Positions 1 to 9,562 are shown, counted from the stretch's first letter. The stretch: 64,000 nucleotides of DNA from Nageia nagi (GCA_050084985.1 JBITNC010000001.1:48608001-48672000), one strand, 5' to 3'. The notes: generated by a model from the sequence alone, not told the origin. Program-made: numbers and translations.

Positions 1-341
1 AGGCCAGCTACATCAACACAATGTTCATAAGCTATTTTTTCTGTAGTTGCATCAAACTCCAGAAGGGTTTTGAAAACATTTGCTAGGATGTCATGCAACA
101 CCGCCAAGGCTATTGGTACCCCATTGTCCCATTCTGGATAAATATTCTGAGCTGGATTAGCCATTTTAGGAGAGGTATTTATAGTGTGAAGATTGGATGA
201 TTCTGGCTTGGTAAAGGATTTTAGGGAGCTAATACTATTCAGAGACTTGGACTTGATTAGGGTCTTTCTCTTAGGAGTATCTAACATTCTAAAATCTGAT
301 GCTTCTTTTGCTGCTCTAGTTATAGATCTTGTCCACATAAA
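1..341 (-). CDS. Exon of unrecognised host gene, runs off the left edge
   Basis: A minus-strand frame is open for all 113 codons from an acceptor (TTTTCTTTTGCAACCTAGAG, just above 341) to the window edge. It starts FMWTRSITRAAKEASDFRML, continues with a basic Ser/Lys-rich stretch (PKRKTLIKSKS near residues 25-35), and ends in a more hydrophobic region containing PIALAVLHDILANVFKTL and then LEFDATTEKIAYEHCVDVAG. It has no stops, is less AT-rich than its surroundings and shows no transposon motif, so it is the best candidate for a functional host gene here. The neighbouring exon at 416-485 is in matching phase across a 74-bp intron. Product unknown; the methionine near residue 74 could instead be a start if the splice model is wrong. 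Confidence 0.6.
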
Positions 342-415
342 CTCTAGGTTGCAAAAGAAAATACAAGGTTCAAAAGCACATATGATATTTATAAATAATC
401 TACTTTAATACATAC

Positions 416-485
416 CATAGATAGTGCTTCAATAGAGTCGCCAATAAGTTTCTTCTTGTCCCACCGGGCATGCCAAAAAGAAATA
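416..485 (-). CDS. Upstream exon of unrecognised host gene (partial)
   Basis: Read on the minus strand, this short segment lies between a CAG acceptor (486-488 on plus) and a donor reading GTATGT just below 416. In one frame it is open and reads ISFWHARWDKKKLIGDSIEA and three more residues, ending at a codon boundary. That phase matches an acceptor AG ahead of the exon at 1-341, so the two exons join in frame. The basic, tryptophan-containing composition and clean splice borders contrast with the decayed transposons around it. I do not recognise the family and found no first exon between 490 and 1190. Exon borders are inferred from consensus sites only. Confidence 0.5.
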
Positions 486-1189
486 CTGTTGATTAGGATT
501 ATGTAATATATGCGCTGTGAGCAATCTTAACCAAAGTAAATCAAGAATAGACTATAGTGACAGTCTGATATCTGGAGAAGGCCAGTTCCTTATCTATTGG
601 GCATAGAAAAAGTAACAGGAAAGGAAATAAAAAGGAGTAGAGTGCGAGGAATTTAAGCAAAAAGGCTTAGGGTAACAAGAGAGAAAGCAAAGGTGGATCA
701 CTAGTTCAGCGCGGGCTTTCACAGTGTGTGAAACCTTGGTCTGATTCTAGTGTAGCAGCTACAGTACAAGCTCTCACTCTCTAATAGTTTCCCAGCTTTA
801 CTCTACCATGTAGCAGACACAGTTATACTAACAACTCGTAATTATCATTCAGGAAACAAGCCAAGCTGCCATGATGTAACCAAATTAAGAATGACAATTA
901 CGAGTGCTAGACAAGAAAGGTCAAGATGGTATCATATTACTGATAAAAACTATAGGTCTTTGAGAACAAATGTAAAGAGCAATACTAGGGCTTCCGACCC
1001 CTTTTCCACTTTATTTTCATATACTTATACTGCAGTAACAACAGTTACAAGAATTGTAGAATAGAAACGTTTACAAAAATGGCTTCAAGATTCTAGCCTT
1101 CTTTTAACTGATACTACCTACATACGCCACTTGGTAGAATATTACAAAAATAGGGTAGATTGCAGATGATACTATGATCTGACCTCTTA
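486..1189. other. No gene recognised
   Basis: Moderately AT-rich sequence with short stop-rich frames on both strands. If the exons at 1-485 are real, this would be intron or 5' flank of that gene. I see no repeat, transposon motif or RNA gene in it. Confidence 0.5.
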
Positions 1190-1800
1190 CTGGCATCGTC
1201 TTTACTACGATGTTCTATTTACTAGCTCTGGCTATTCGATCCCCCTTTACTGACCTCATCTCTACATTCCAGAATGCTCTACTCACCAGCTCTAGCTATT
1301 CGATCACTCCTCACTGACCTCATCACTTCTGGGACCCAATTTCATTCAAAAATGTGAACATCGTTCTCCCTGTGATGTCATCTCTTACCTCTAGAATGTT
1401 TTACTCACTGGCTCTGACTATTTGATCGCTCCTTGCTGACCTCATCACTTTCGAGCTCCGATTTTAGGTTAAGGCCTAAAATCGCTGACATCATCTCTTC
1501 CAGAATGCTTTATTTACTCACCCCAGCTTCTCAATTCCCCTTGCTGACCTCATCATCTCCAGAACCCAGTCTTTACAACAACATGACTGTCTTATCCTCT
1601 ACGATGTCATCATTTTATTCCAGAATGCTTTACTTCCAGAACACTTAATTTATGGGCTCCGGCTTCTTCGATTATCTCTTGCTGACCTCACCTCCTCCGG
1701 AACCCGGGCTTTTCCACAACTAAGCTTCATCCTTTCTTCTGTGATGTCATCATTTCATTCCAAAATGCTTTATCTACTGACTCTAGCCTATTTTGTTTGC
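1190..1800. repeat. Degenerate tandem repeat, about 110-140 bp unit
   Basis: Two anchors recur in the same order: a form of TTCCAGAATGCTTTA (near 1268, 1391, 1500, 1619 and 1760, with a weaker one at 1209) and a form of TGCTGACCTCATC (near 1248, 1314, 1434, 1540 and 1680). Between them lies a variable GCTCTGGCTATTCGATC-like stretch. Spacing is mostly 109-141 bp, giving five to six diverged copies. Short open frames here are by-products of the repeat. Type of satellite unknown. Confidence 0.75.
1459..1484. repeat. Perfect 10-bp inverted repeat
   Basis: Arms CGATTTTAGG and CCTAAAATCG are separated by TTAAGG, making a potential hairpin inside one unit of the surrounding tandem repeat. No function can be assigned. 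Confidence 0.7.
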
Positions 1801-1896
1801 TCCCAAAAAAACTCCTGGGGATCTTAAAATGAACTCATGATTGCAAGTAAGGTACATCGAGGCTTTAATAAAGAATTTATTATGTATGAATATACA

Positions 1897-2510
1897 GTTC
1901 CCAGTAATCAAAAGATCATCCACAAAAAGGAGAATCAAAACCACATCTTTTCTTTGATTGAGTACATATAGATCAAAGTCAAAAAAACACTTAAAGAAAC
2001 CAATGTCTATAAAGTACCCTAAAATCTTTCTGTACTAGGCTCTAGGTGCTTGCTTAACTCCACACAATGACTTCTTTAACATGTACACAAATGACTCTTT
2101 ACCTTCCATAATAAACCCTTCTGGTTGATTCATGAAGATTTTCACATTTAAGTCACCATTGAGAAATGCACTCTTGACATCAAGTTAAAAAACATTCCAT
2201 CTTTGAGCTACAGAAAGAGCAAGGATAACCCTCATAGTAGGCATCTTTTACATTGTATTTTTGAGAAAAACCTTTAGCTACTAACCTTGCCTTGTATTTA
2301 TCAATATTTACAACTAAATTGAACTTGACCTTGTAGATCCACTTATTGCCAATCACATTCTTTTCATTGGGATAAGGAACCAAGTCCCAAGTTTTATTTT
2401 TCATAAGCATCTCATACTCCACTTTCATGGCTTCCATCCAACATTCATGCTTAAAAGCTTCCTTAAGGTTGAGGGCTCATGCTTTTTGTCAATATTGGTA
2501 ATTAAGGATT
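1897..2510 (-). pseudogene. Copia reverse transcriptase fragment (element 1)
   Basis: The frame from about 2437 reads through KNKTWDLVPYP, GNKWIYKVKFN and YKARLVAKGFSQ, the conserved start of Copia RT. A deletion of about 27 bp plus a frameshift follows near 2245 relative to element 3. Further on come KSLCGVKQAPRAW (recovered across frames) and LLFVDDLLITGN, holding the catalytic FVDD. Homology ends directly after this, so the RT C-terminus and RNase H are absent. Not functional. Confidence 0.88.
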
Positions 2511-2539
2511 TGTTCAAGGTCATAATCCTTGTTACCCTT

Positions 2540-2716
2540 TATGCTGGAGAATTTTATTCCTGAGGTAACTTACCTACATCAATATCCAACCAGCTAGGAG
2601 CAACTAAAGAGTCCTTTAGATCATCAACATCCTCATTAGAAGTAGATTCTTCAGGTAGTTCACTGAACTTTACATCCTTTGAAATGAACATTGCTTTATA
2701 GGTTGGAGATGGTGCA
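2540..2716 (-). pseudogene. Copia integrase-RT linker (element 1)
   Basis: Reads KAMFISKDVKFSELPEES, then an acidic stretch ending in SWLDIDVGKLPQE. The same linker occurs in element 2 as RDIQFNELKEST and SNWLDVSVDLSPKE. It is the downstream half of a reading frame split by the 575-bp insertion; its first residues (APSPTYK) rejoin YKLYSPDAPS at the far side. Confidence 0.85.
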
Positions 2717-3291
2717 GATTCCCTTAGAAGATCCAAATAAATCTCCAAAAGTAATTGATTTACACAACAAGCAAACCAATGGAAGAATAACCTTTTTTTT
2801 AACACACACTTTATTTTATTCTTCTGAATCTGCACTACCTTTTTCAGGTCTGTTACAATAGCTCATATAGCCAAGAGAAAACTTGCACTTCTAGAAAATC
2901 ACGAACCGTCCGAAAACTCGCACTTACTAAAAATAGAAACTTTCCGAAAATAGACAAATGGAAACTTTCTAAAAATAGAAAGGTCCTCAGATCATGGCCA
3001 AATTGGGCGTGCAAGCTCAGTTAATAAGGACTAAAGGAACTCTCACTTATTATCTTAAACAAACTCTTACAACAAAAGATATTAAAGTCTACTTATTGAA
3101 AAATCCTGAAAACTGACACTAAAAGCTAATTTTGAGGCACTAAACGATGGATTTAGGTCAATCGGAAAACTTTCTATTTGGACGCATGCCTCCCATAAGA
3201 GGTTGCCACCGCATGATAAAAACCCATATCTAGCTCTCCTCAAAATTTCAAGATGATCTGACGGTCAGATCAAAAGTTATGAACGTTTGAC
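2717..3291. mobile_element. 575-bp insertion in Copia element 1, type unknown
   Basis: The hexamer GGTGCA occurs at 2711-2716 and again at 3292-3297, exactly where the Copia frame breaks. Removing one copy and the intervening bases restores SPDAPSPTYKAMF. This is the signature of a transposition event with target duplication. The insert is richer in GC and CpG than its host and contains a short palindromic stretch, GATCTGACGGTCAGATC, near 3254-3270. It has no matching terminal inverted repeats, no poly(A) end and no TG/CA termini, and it encodes no recognisable protein. A solo LTR with unusual ends is possible. Confidence 0.75.
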
Positions 3292-3297
3292 GGTGCA

Positions 3298-4040
3298 TCA
3301 GGAGAGTAGAGCTTGTAGCCTCTATGCTGATTATCATAAATCATAAAGATGCATTTTTTCAACTCTTTTTTCCAACTTCTTCCTTTCTCAAAAATAATGT
3401 AGGAGAATGCTTCACAAACAAATACTCTAAGGTGAAAAATGTTAGGTTTTCTTTCTGACCATGCCTCAAAAGGAGATTTACCTTGAATAGCTTTTGTGGG
3501 ACATCTATTAAAGGTGTAAATAGTAGTGCTCATAGCTTCACCTCATAAGAAACTAGGAAGATTACCCAACATGCATCTAGCCATCTCCATAATTATTCTT
3601 TTTTTTCTTTTGGTAACACCATTATGCCAAGGAGTGTATGGAATTGTAAATTACCTCTTGATTCTATACTTAGCATAATAGTCATTGAACTCATTATTGT
3701 TATATTCTCTCTCTTTATCTGATCTCAACATTTTGATTTTAAGGTTAGTTTGATTCTCAACAAAGGCCTTAAAAACCTTAAAACTCTCAAAAGTTTGGTC
3801 TTTGTGCTCAAGTAGATACCCAAAGGTCATCCTACTAAATTCATCAATGAAGGTCAAGATGTAAGATGCTCCTTCAAGTGACTTAGTTTGAAATGGATCC
3901 ATAAAATCTGAATGCACAAGTTGAAGAGGTTGAGATGCTCTTGTTACCTTATCATTTTCAAACTTTTATCTATGCATATTACCAAGAATGCACTTTTTGC
4001 ATAGACCAATCAAAGGAGAAATTGAAGGCAAATCTTCCAT
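3298..4040 (-). pseudogene. Copia integrase (element 1)
   Basis: From high to low coordinates: VHSDFMDPFQTKSLEGASYI with the first catalytic Asp, FIDEFSRMTFGYLLEHKDQTF, MLRSDKEREYNNNEF with the second Asp (the usual SDNGGEY has become SDKEREY), then after a frameshift MSTTIYTFNRCPTK and FEAWSERKPNIFHLRVFVCE. Integrase would insert the cDNA into host DNA. The frame is broken near 3650 and again by the insertion at 3291. Confidence 0.88.
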
Positions 4041-4475
4041 AAGTTCTTGGTCTTTCATGACTTGAATACTCTTATGGTTAAAGTGCCCTAAACAATGGTG
4101 CTAAAGATTGCCTTTAGAACACACACTAGAAGTAAGACACATCTTTGATGAAACTTGATCCACAATGTAGAGATTATTTTTCATAGATCCTTTAACCAAT
4201 GTGGCAAGTCCTTTCTTAATGCACCAAGATTGAGAGTCAAACTTAAAAGAGTATCCTTTTCTAGCAATTTGGATCATAGAGAGAAGGTTCATCCTTAATA
4301 TTGGAACATAGAGAACATTTTCAATAACCTTTTTGTGAATCAACACACTCCTAATTCCTTGGAATTCAAGGGTAGAGTTATCACCTATCACAATGGCCCT
4401 TTTTATACTTGTGAAAGTTTTCAAACCTTTCTTTTTCAAAGCATAAGTGATTAGTGCAACCAGAGTCAATAATCC
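4041..4475 (-). pseudogene. Copia protease and pre-integrase domain (element 1)
   Basis: The aspartic protease motif survives as WIIDSGCTNHLCFEKER near 4420-4475. A frameshift follows, then VIGDNSTLEFQGIRSVLI. The pre-integrase (GAG-pre) segment follows with a TAG in place of the expected Trp codon before HHCLGHFNHKSIQVMKDQEL, and then GLCKKCILGNMH of the HHCC finger. Order and spacing are normal for Copia. Confidence 0.88.
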
Positions 4476-4479
4476 ATTC

Positions 4480-5475
4480 AGATGAAAAAGAGTAAGACAT
4501 GGAGTAGAGCATTACAGCAAAATCAACATGAATATTCTTTTTTCCTTTGTAGTTCTTTACATTTCCATTACCTTTGTTCTTTTCCTCTCTTTTCTTTTTG
4601 TAGCAATCAACTTCTTTATGACCTTGAATGCCATAATAGTTATAATTACCATCAAATGTTTCCTTAGAATATGGATTTTTTACTTTGCCTTTTTCATCTT
4701 TTTACTTGAAGTGGTTATTGTTTCCATTATTTCTACTACTATAGTTATTTTTTCTATTGTTCCTACTACTATTGTAGCCATTGCCTCTTTTTCCAAACCT
4801 TTTGGAAGAAGAAGGATAAGATTTCTTTTGATGGTTGAACTTCTTCTTGAAAGGAGTTTTAGTTGCTCCAAGAGAAACCTTATTATCCTTAGAAGAAGAA
4901 ATCAACATCTTATTGTTAAGGGTTTCCTCATGCTTCAAAAGGTGCCTTGAAAGGTTCTCAAGGGAGAAGACTTCTTCATCATCATCAAACCTTATTTTCA
5001 TAACCGTTACAAAGTTTCCAAACATTGAATAAAGGCTTTGAAGAATGATGAAGACCATGAACTCATCATTGATCTAATTGCACCCATAAACAATAAGTTG
5101 GGTCCTTAATTTGATGATTTTGTTCAAGTAGATAGCCACATTTTCATCTTCCCCTTGATGAGATTGAAGCAACTTTTGGATTATGGTAAACCTTCTTGAA
5201 AAGTTTGAACCAAGGTAAATTTGTTTAAGCTTATCCGATGCTTCCTTTGTTGAGGTTGAAGAAGAAATTATCAGAAGCACATCATCTAAAATTGCACAGT
5301 GAATCATGAAGGTTTCTAACTCATTCTTTATCTTGTAAGCCTCTAATGCCTTCTCATCTATAGGAGGTATAAGGTTTTTATTCACTATTTACCAAATTTT
5401 CCTTACCTATAATTCATCCGTGGTTCTCAAATCCCATAGTTGGAACCATCAAGAATGTGTTTGGATAAAAAGCAT
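4480..5475 (-). pseudogene. Copia gag (element 1)
   Basis: The start is placed at 5475 by alignment with the intact ATGGGAGAC start of elements 2 and 3; here a 1-base deletion follows it. The capsid part (UBN2-type) includes KNELETFMIHCAILDDVLL and RRFTIIQKLLQSHQGEDEN. A basic Asn/Ser-rich segment (RGNGYNSSRNNRKNN) leads into the nucleocapsid knuckle, which reads NYNYYGIQGHKEVDCYKK: the first two zinc-binding cysteines are both tyrosine. At least one stop lies between the two halves. Confidence 0.88.
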
Positions 5476-5694
5476 TCTTTTATTTGCTACATAACAATGT
5501 GAAATAATAAGCATGTGGTTTAAATAAACAATATTAAATGTTAATATTTAACTAAGTAAATAATACATGTTACATTTAACACTAAAGACATTCTTGATTT
5601 GATTCACAAGTGCAAATGTTTTACAATTTAAATAATAATCCATATACCCAAATACATTTCTCATCTCAAGAATCATAGATGTAGATTGATATTA

Positions 5695-6140
5695 TTGAGG
5701 CTTATTTTCTTATCTAAATTAGGCCTTCACCTGGATGCCCACACAAGAGGAGCCTAGGTCCTACCAATCCTCAACCAGTTCCCCTTAGGCAGCAATATAC
5801 TCTTACAAGGAGAAGTACTAGTTATTTTCTGAGGTTTTGATATTTATTGGATCAGCCAAATTATTAATCTTGATTAGATTTCAAGTTTTCCTCTTAGGTT
5901 ATCAATATAATCCCTGAATGGATGTGCAAATATGTGGTATTATTACACACATGCCTATCCACCTAATAGAGTTATGTCCAGACCAACATAGGACTTAGAG
6001 GTAATTGAGAAGTACAAACTTTTCACCACTTGGATCATCAGATTTAAAGGCTCCAATTCACCTATCCTCAACTTAGGGCTCCCCAAATAAGTCATGTTAT
6101 AGAATGTACATATGGATGTTTTCATTTTAGGGGGTTGATC
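5695..6140 (-). other. Leader block shared by all four long Copia copies
   Basis: Aligns by eye with 35520-35965 (opposite strand), 46640-47085 and 58512-58955. Shared landmarks include GGCCTTCACCTGGATGCCCA, CTTTTCACCACTTGGATCAT and TTCATTTTAGG. It lies a few hundred bases upstream of gag. The sequence around it is far more variable, so it may hold a packaging, dimerisation or translation signal. That role is inference. Confidence 0.7.
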
Positions 6141-7379
6141 ATATCAGTGTTTGCATTTTTGCATAAATAAATAAAACAAATTGTGAAACATGAAGTAAAA
6201 GAGCATAAGTAAATATCATCCATTTGCAATTTTTTTGAAACTTAAGAGTCCAATGGGTTTTTTTTACTAACCCCTAAAGGATATCTTTACATCAATCCTT
6301 ATTTTACACAAGTCCATTAACTTTACATAGGAAAATACTTAGCATGCATCAATCCCATAAGTATAAGTATGCATCATTAACTTAAAGAAGCATGCATCAA
6401 TCTATAACTTTAAAAAAAATTAAGCATGCATTATTTTTTCATAAGAACTAGTCCATTCATAAAGAATTTAAAAAATTAAAAGGTATAAGCATGAATCTTA
6501 ATATTTTAAGTCCTAAGCATTAACTTAAAAACTTAAGTCCTTAAGCATGCATTATTTAACTTAAAAAATTTAAATCCAAAGCATTTAACTTAAAAAATTT
6601 AAGTAAAAACATGCATTATTAACTTTAAAAAAAATTAAGTTTTAAGCATGTATCATTAACTTAAAAAATTTAAGTCCCTAAAAATTTTAAAGTAAAGGAA
6701 TTTCACAAATATTTTCCCCTCCTTTTACTTTAAAAAATAAGTAAGGAATTTAAGAAATATTTGCATGCTAAAATTTAAAAAATTACTTTAGTAAAAACTT
6801 TTACCACAACCAAAGTGCCAATATCTTAAAAAATTGCTAATAAAATGGCATTCATCCCTTTAGGCAACATAAAAATAAAACATACTTAGGTAATAAATTA
6901 CCTTAAAGTGTTAAGTTTATAATTTTATCTAAGTAAATTACCATATTTAGAAGTATTTATAGTAAAATTATACTCTAAAAAAAAAGGTTACCTTCATGTG
7001 CCACATTTTTCAAAAAAATGGGATAGTAATGATGCATATTTGTAATCATGATAATGCATTAAATTTGAAGTATAATTGCATAAAGATATGGTTTGCAAGC
7101 AAAAAAAATGCCTCCTAAGGAAAGATACGTTGCTTTTAGAGAGCTTGCAAGAATTAATTGAAAAATGAGACCCATTCATAGTTAATGCTACTTTTACCAA
7201 AGCATACAAAAAAGTCAAAAATAAATGCTTGTGGGTAAAAAAAATGACCCCCATTTTAAATTTATGAGAAAGCATGCAAGCAAGGAACAAGAAGAAGCAA
7301 AGTACATTTATTTTTATTTAGAAAGAGAAAAAAATAATGGAGCATCAAGCTAGACTGGAGAGGGAATGGATGCATCACA

Positions 7380-7830
7380 CAAGTTTCAAATAAAGGGTTG
7401 AGCGAGTGGCCAGGGAGGAGGTCATGTGGAGTGCAGGTAGAACATGGATAGAGGGTCGAAGAGTGATGTAGGCTATAGGGGGGCTACAGGTAGTCATAGT
7501 GATGGAGGAGTGGTAAGCCATAGGCAGGGGAGCTATAGTTCATGATGAAAAAGGAGAGATGCAAGTTATGGAGAGGCGATAAAGGCACCAAGTGAAGCAA
7601 TAGGCTACAAAGGGTGGTGGGATCTAGAGCGATGATCAAGGTGGTAGGCTATGAAGGGTGTTAAGATCTAGAGTGGTGGTAATGAAAAGTAAGGCAATAG
7701 GCTACTAGGGTGGTAGGTCACAAGGGTGGGGCGGTAGGAGGCCGCGAGGTGGTAGACTACCAAGGTGGCATGCTATGAGGGTGGGGTGACAGGTCACGAG
7801 GCGACAGAGGAGGCCACTAGGAGGTGTTCC
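7380..7830. repeat. Degenerate G-rich repeat (GGTGGTAGGCTA type)
   Basis: Repeated variants of GGTGGTAGGCTATGAGGG occur through this stretch, most densely at 7600-7800. It is strikingly richer in G on the plus strand than the flanks. It sits in the leader of Copia element 1; the corresponding part of element 4 (about 60170-60720) is also purine-rich but not clearly repetitive. Confidence 0.6.
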
Positions 7831-8223
7831 CTTCCCCCCTTTCTCCTTTTTTTTTCTTTTTAAACTATTATTATTATATTAACTTAGTAGTAATTTGTAA
7901 AAAAATTTAATCAAGCCAGTAGCTCCTCCCCTTTTAAAAAAAACTATTTTAAAAATATTTCCAAATGTAGAAACAACTTTTGAAAAAAAAATATTTTGTA
8001 GAAAAAATCATCCTTTTCTTGTTTTCAAACATGGTTATTTCAAAAAAAAAAGGTAATAATAATAATACCTCTCCTTTTAAGAAATTGTTTTTTAGAATAC
8101 AATCATCTTTTGATAAATGCTTATACCCTCCATTTTATAGTAATATATAAAAAATGCAATTTCATAAAAAAAATGTTAGTATAAAATAAATTACATCATA
8201 TTGCTATGCATGTTGTAGTAAAT

Positions 8224-8418
8224 TAAATTAACAAATATCACTAAATATGTTGGACATAAGTAGTAAAAAAAAATTAAATTAACACATATCACTAAATATG
8301 TTAGACATAAGTAGTGAAAAAAAAAAAATTAACACATATCACTAAATATGTTAGACATAAGTAGTGAAAAAAAATAAATTAACACATATCACTAAATATG
8401 TTAGACATAAGTAGTGAT
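8224..8418. repeat. Tandem repeat, 50-bp unit, four copies
   Basis: Four head-to-tail copies of a unit centred on TATCACTAAATATGTTAGAC followed by ATAAGTAGTGAAAAAAAA; the core recurs at steps of 50-51 bp. The last three copies are nearly identical and differ mainly in poly(A) length, so expansion is recent compared with the element. Confidence 0.85.
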
Positions 8419-8586
8419 TAAATTGAAGGGAGTAAGTAAGAGGTTATACCTTCAAAGGTTTTACCTCACAAGGATGAAGAAAGATGAAACTTCCAAGTTG
8501 AGTAGTCTCCAAAATGTAGAAGAAGATATTCCACACCAAGACCAAGAACAAGAGCTACCACACTAGAAGAAGAGCTTCCACACTAT

Positions 8587-8598
8587 GCTCTGATAACA
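8587..8598 (-). promoter_or_regulatory. Copia primer-binding site (element 1)
   Basis: Minus strand TGTTATCAGAGC, one mismatch from TGGTATCAGAGC, which pairs with the 3' end of initiator tRNA-Met in most plant Copia elements. It sits 3 bases inside the 5' LTR, as required for minus-strand priming. Confidence 0.8.
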
Positions 8599-8601
8599 AT
8601 T

Positions 8602-9095
8602 TGAAAGAACTAACATTAACAAGATAATTTCTAATCAACCAAGATCATATGAAATCTCACAATTACATCTAACAAACTCACAAAGCAATCTTACAACACA
8701 AGATGTAAGTGGTTCCTCCAACTAGGAGTACATCCACTAACTAGATCTTTACTTCAATCACAAATAAAACTCTCTTACAATCCTCTTAATCTCAACTCTT
8801 ACACTTCTATCCTATAGCATAACTTTACTCCACAATTGGTGTGTAATCACAAAGAGGGAGCCTTCTATTTATAAGACAAAATCCCTCTTTGGATAACCTT
8901 TTTATCTAATGTACAATAGCATGACATGCACATCCTTTTACCCAAGGGACATGCTCATGACATGGAGTGTAGGACAAGTTACATTATCATATTCACTTAA
9001 ATACTTAAGGTATCAAATGATACCCTTAACTATTAGTGAATTTACATAGAATATTATTACAAAACCTTTACAATAATGCATTATACATTCCAACA
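8602..9095 (-). repeat. 5' LTR of Copia element 1 (type A)
   Basis: 494 bp from TGTTGGAATGTATAATGCAT (high end) to CTTTCA (low end), aligning along its full length with 31380-31880, 53802-54302 and 61418-61916. It carries the family TATA box at 8865-8873. The bases just outside are AAATA; the matching duplication is lost with the 3' end. Confidence 0.9.
8865..8873 (-). promoter_or_regulatory. TATA box in type A LTR (element 1)
   Basis: TATAAATAG on the minus strand in the middle of the LTR, at the same place in the other type A LTRs (31650-31658, 54073-54081, 61689-61697). It is the expected core promoter for the genomic RNA. Confidence 0.7.
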
Positions 9096-9143
9096 AAATA
9101 TGCATTGCATGCTTCAACCATCCATCTCGATAGTGTGTGAGAG

Positions 9144-9196
9144 TTTGGTAGATGTCGATAAATTTTGGTAGATGTCGATAAATTTTGGTAGATGCT
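9144..9196. repeat. 20-bp tandem repeat, about 2.6 copies
   Basis: Unit AATTTTGGTAGATGTCGATA repeated head to tail. It lies at the start of the PPR fragment; because 20 is not a multiple of 3 the expansion breaks that reading frame. Confidence 0.85.
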
Positions 9197-9562
9197 CATG
9201 AAGTTTTTTACTAGATGATTGAAAGACAAATCTTCTTATGGAATATGATAATTTTAGGTTACCAAAGACATGGGTTTTCTTAATAGGAATTGGAACTATT
9301 TCACCAAATAAAATAAACACCATTAGTATTCCAACTGGATGAATTAACATTTCTCAACATCCTTAAAACAAGTACCAAACTGATAGATTTGCAAAAGGGT
9401 TTATGCATACATAAAATACTCTTTAAAACTAAATTTTTATTGGTTGTTATGGTTGTCAGTGCCATGGTAGACATATATGCAAAATGTGAAAGCGTAGAGA
9501 AGCCACACGAATTGTTTGACAAGATGCATGATGCAAACAAGAAATTTTTCCATGGAATATGA
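9180..9562 (+). pseudogene. Pentatricopeptide repeat (PPR) gene fragment
   Basis: One frame reads DAHEVF, a stop in place of Lys, MIERQIFLWNMIILGYQRHG, then LDELTFLNILKTSTKLIDLQ, VSAMVDIYAKCESVEKPHEL and FDKMHDAN. This is the typical tandem layout of plant PPR proteins (VDMYAKCGSIEDA, ELFDKM, VVSWNxMI), RNA-binding proteins of plastids and mitochondria. Four in-frame stops and the absence of flanking repeats show a relic covering about three to four motifs. It lies 80 bp from the Copia 5' LTR. Confidence 0.85.

Larger units (their letters stand above)
5476..8586 (-). other. Long leader of Copia element 1
   Basis: About 3.1 kb between the primer-binding site and gag. It holds the block at 5695-6140 shared with the other Copia copies, an AT-rich stretch at about 6300-6860 with repeated forms of AACTTAAAAAATTTAAG and GCATGCAT, a G-rich repeat at 7380-7830 and a 50-bp tandem repeat at 8224-8418. 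I find no gene in it. Confidence 0.7.
1897..9095 (-). mobile_element. Copia element 1 (LTR type A), 3'-truncated
   Basis: A Ty1/Copia retrotransposon read from high to low coordinates: 5' LTR, primer-binding site, a leader of about 3 kb, gag, protease, integrase and the first part of RT. Similarity stops near 1897, just after the FVDD motif of RT. The rest of RT, RNase H, the 3' untranslated region and the 3' LTR are missing, so the element cannot move and has no second LTR for dating. The coding part has several stops and frameshifts and is interrupted at 2717-3291. The closest relative in this window is element 4 at 53802-61916. Confidence 0.9.

Noticed and set aside
1433-1648. Plus-strand Ser/Leu-rich frame
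   Set aside because: Lies wholly in the degenerate tandem repeat at 1190-1800.
2554-2835. 93-codon minus-strand frame starting MQIQKNKIKC as a separate gene
   Set aside because: It is a fusion of insertion sequence with the Copia linker across the 2711-2716 junction.
4482-4950. Hydrophobic plus-strand frames that look like membrane proteins (FSFVVLYISITFVLFLSFLF), also at 57310-57699
   Set aside because: Antisense of the basic Asn/Lys-rich nucleocapsid part of Copia gag; the same artefact appears in two copies.
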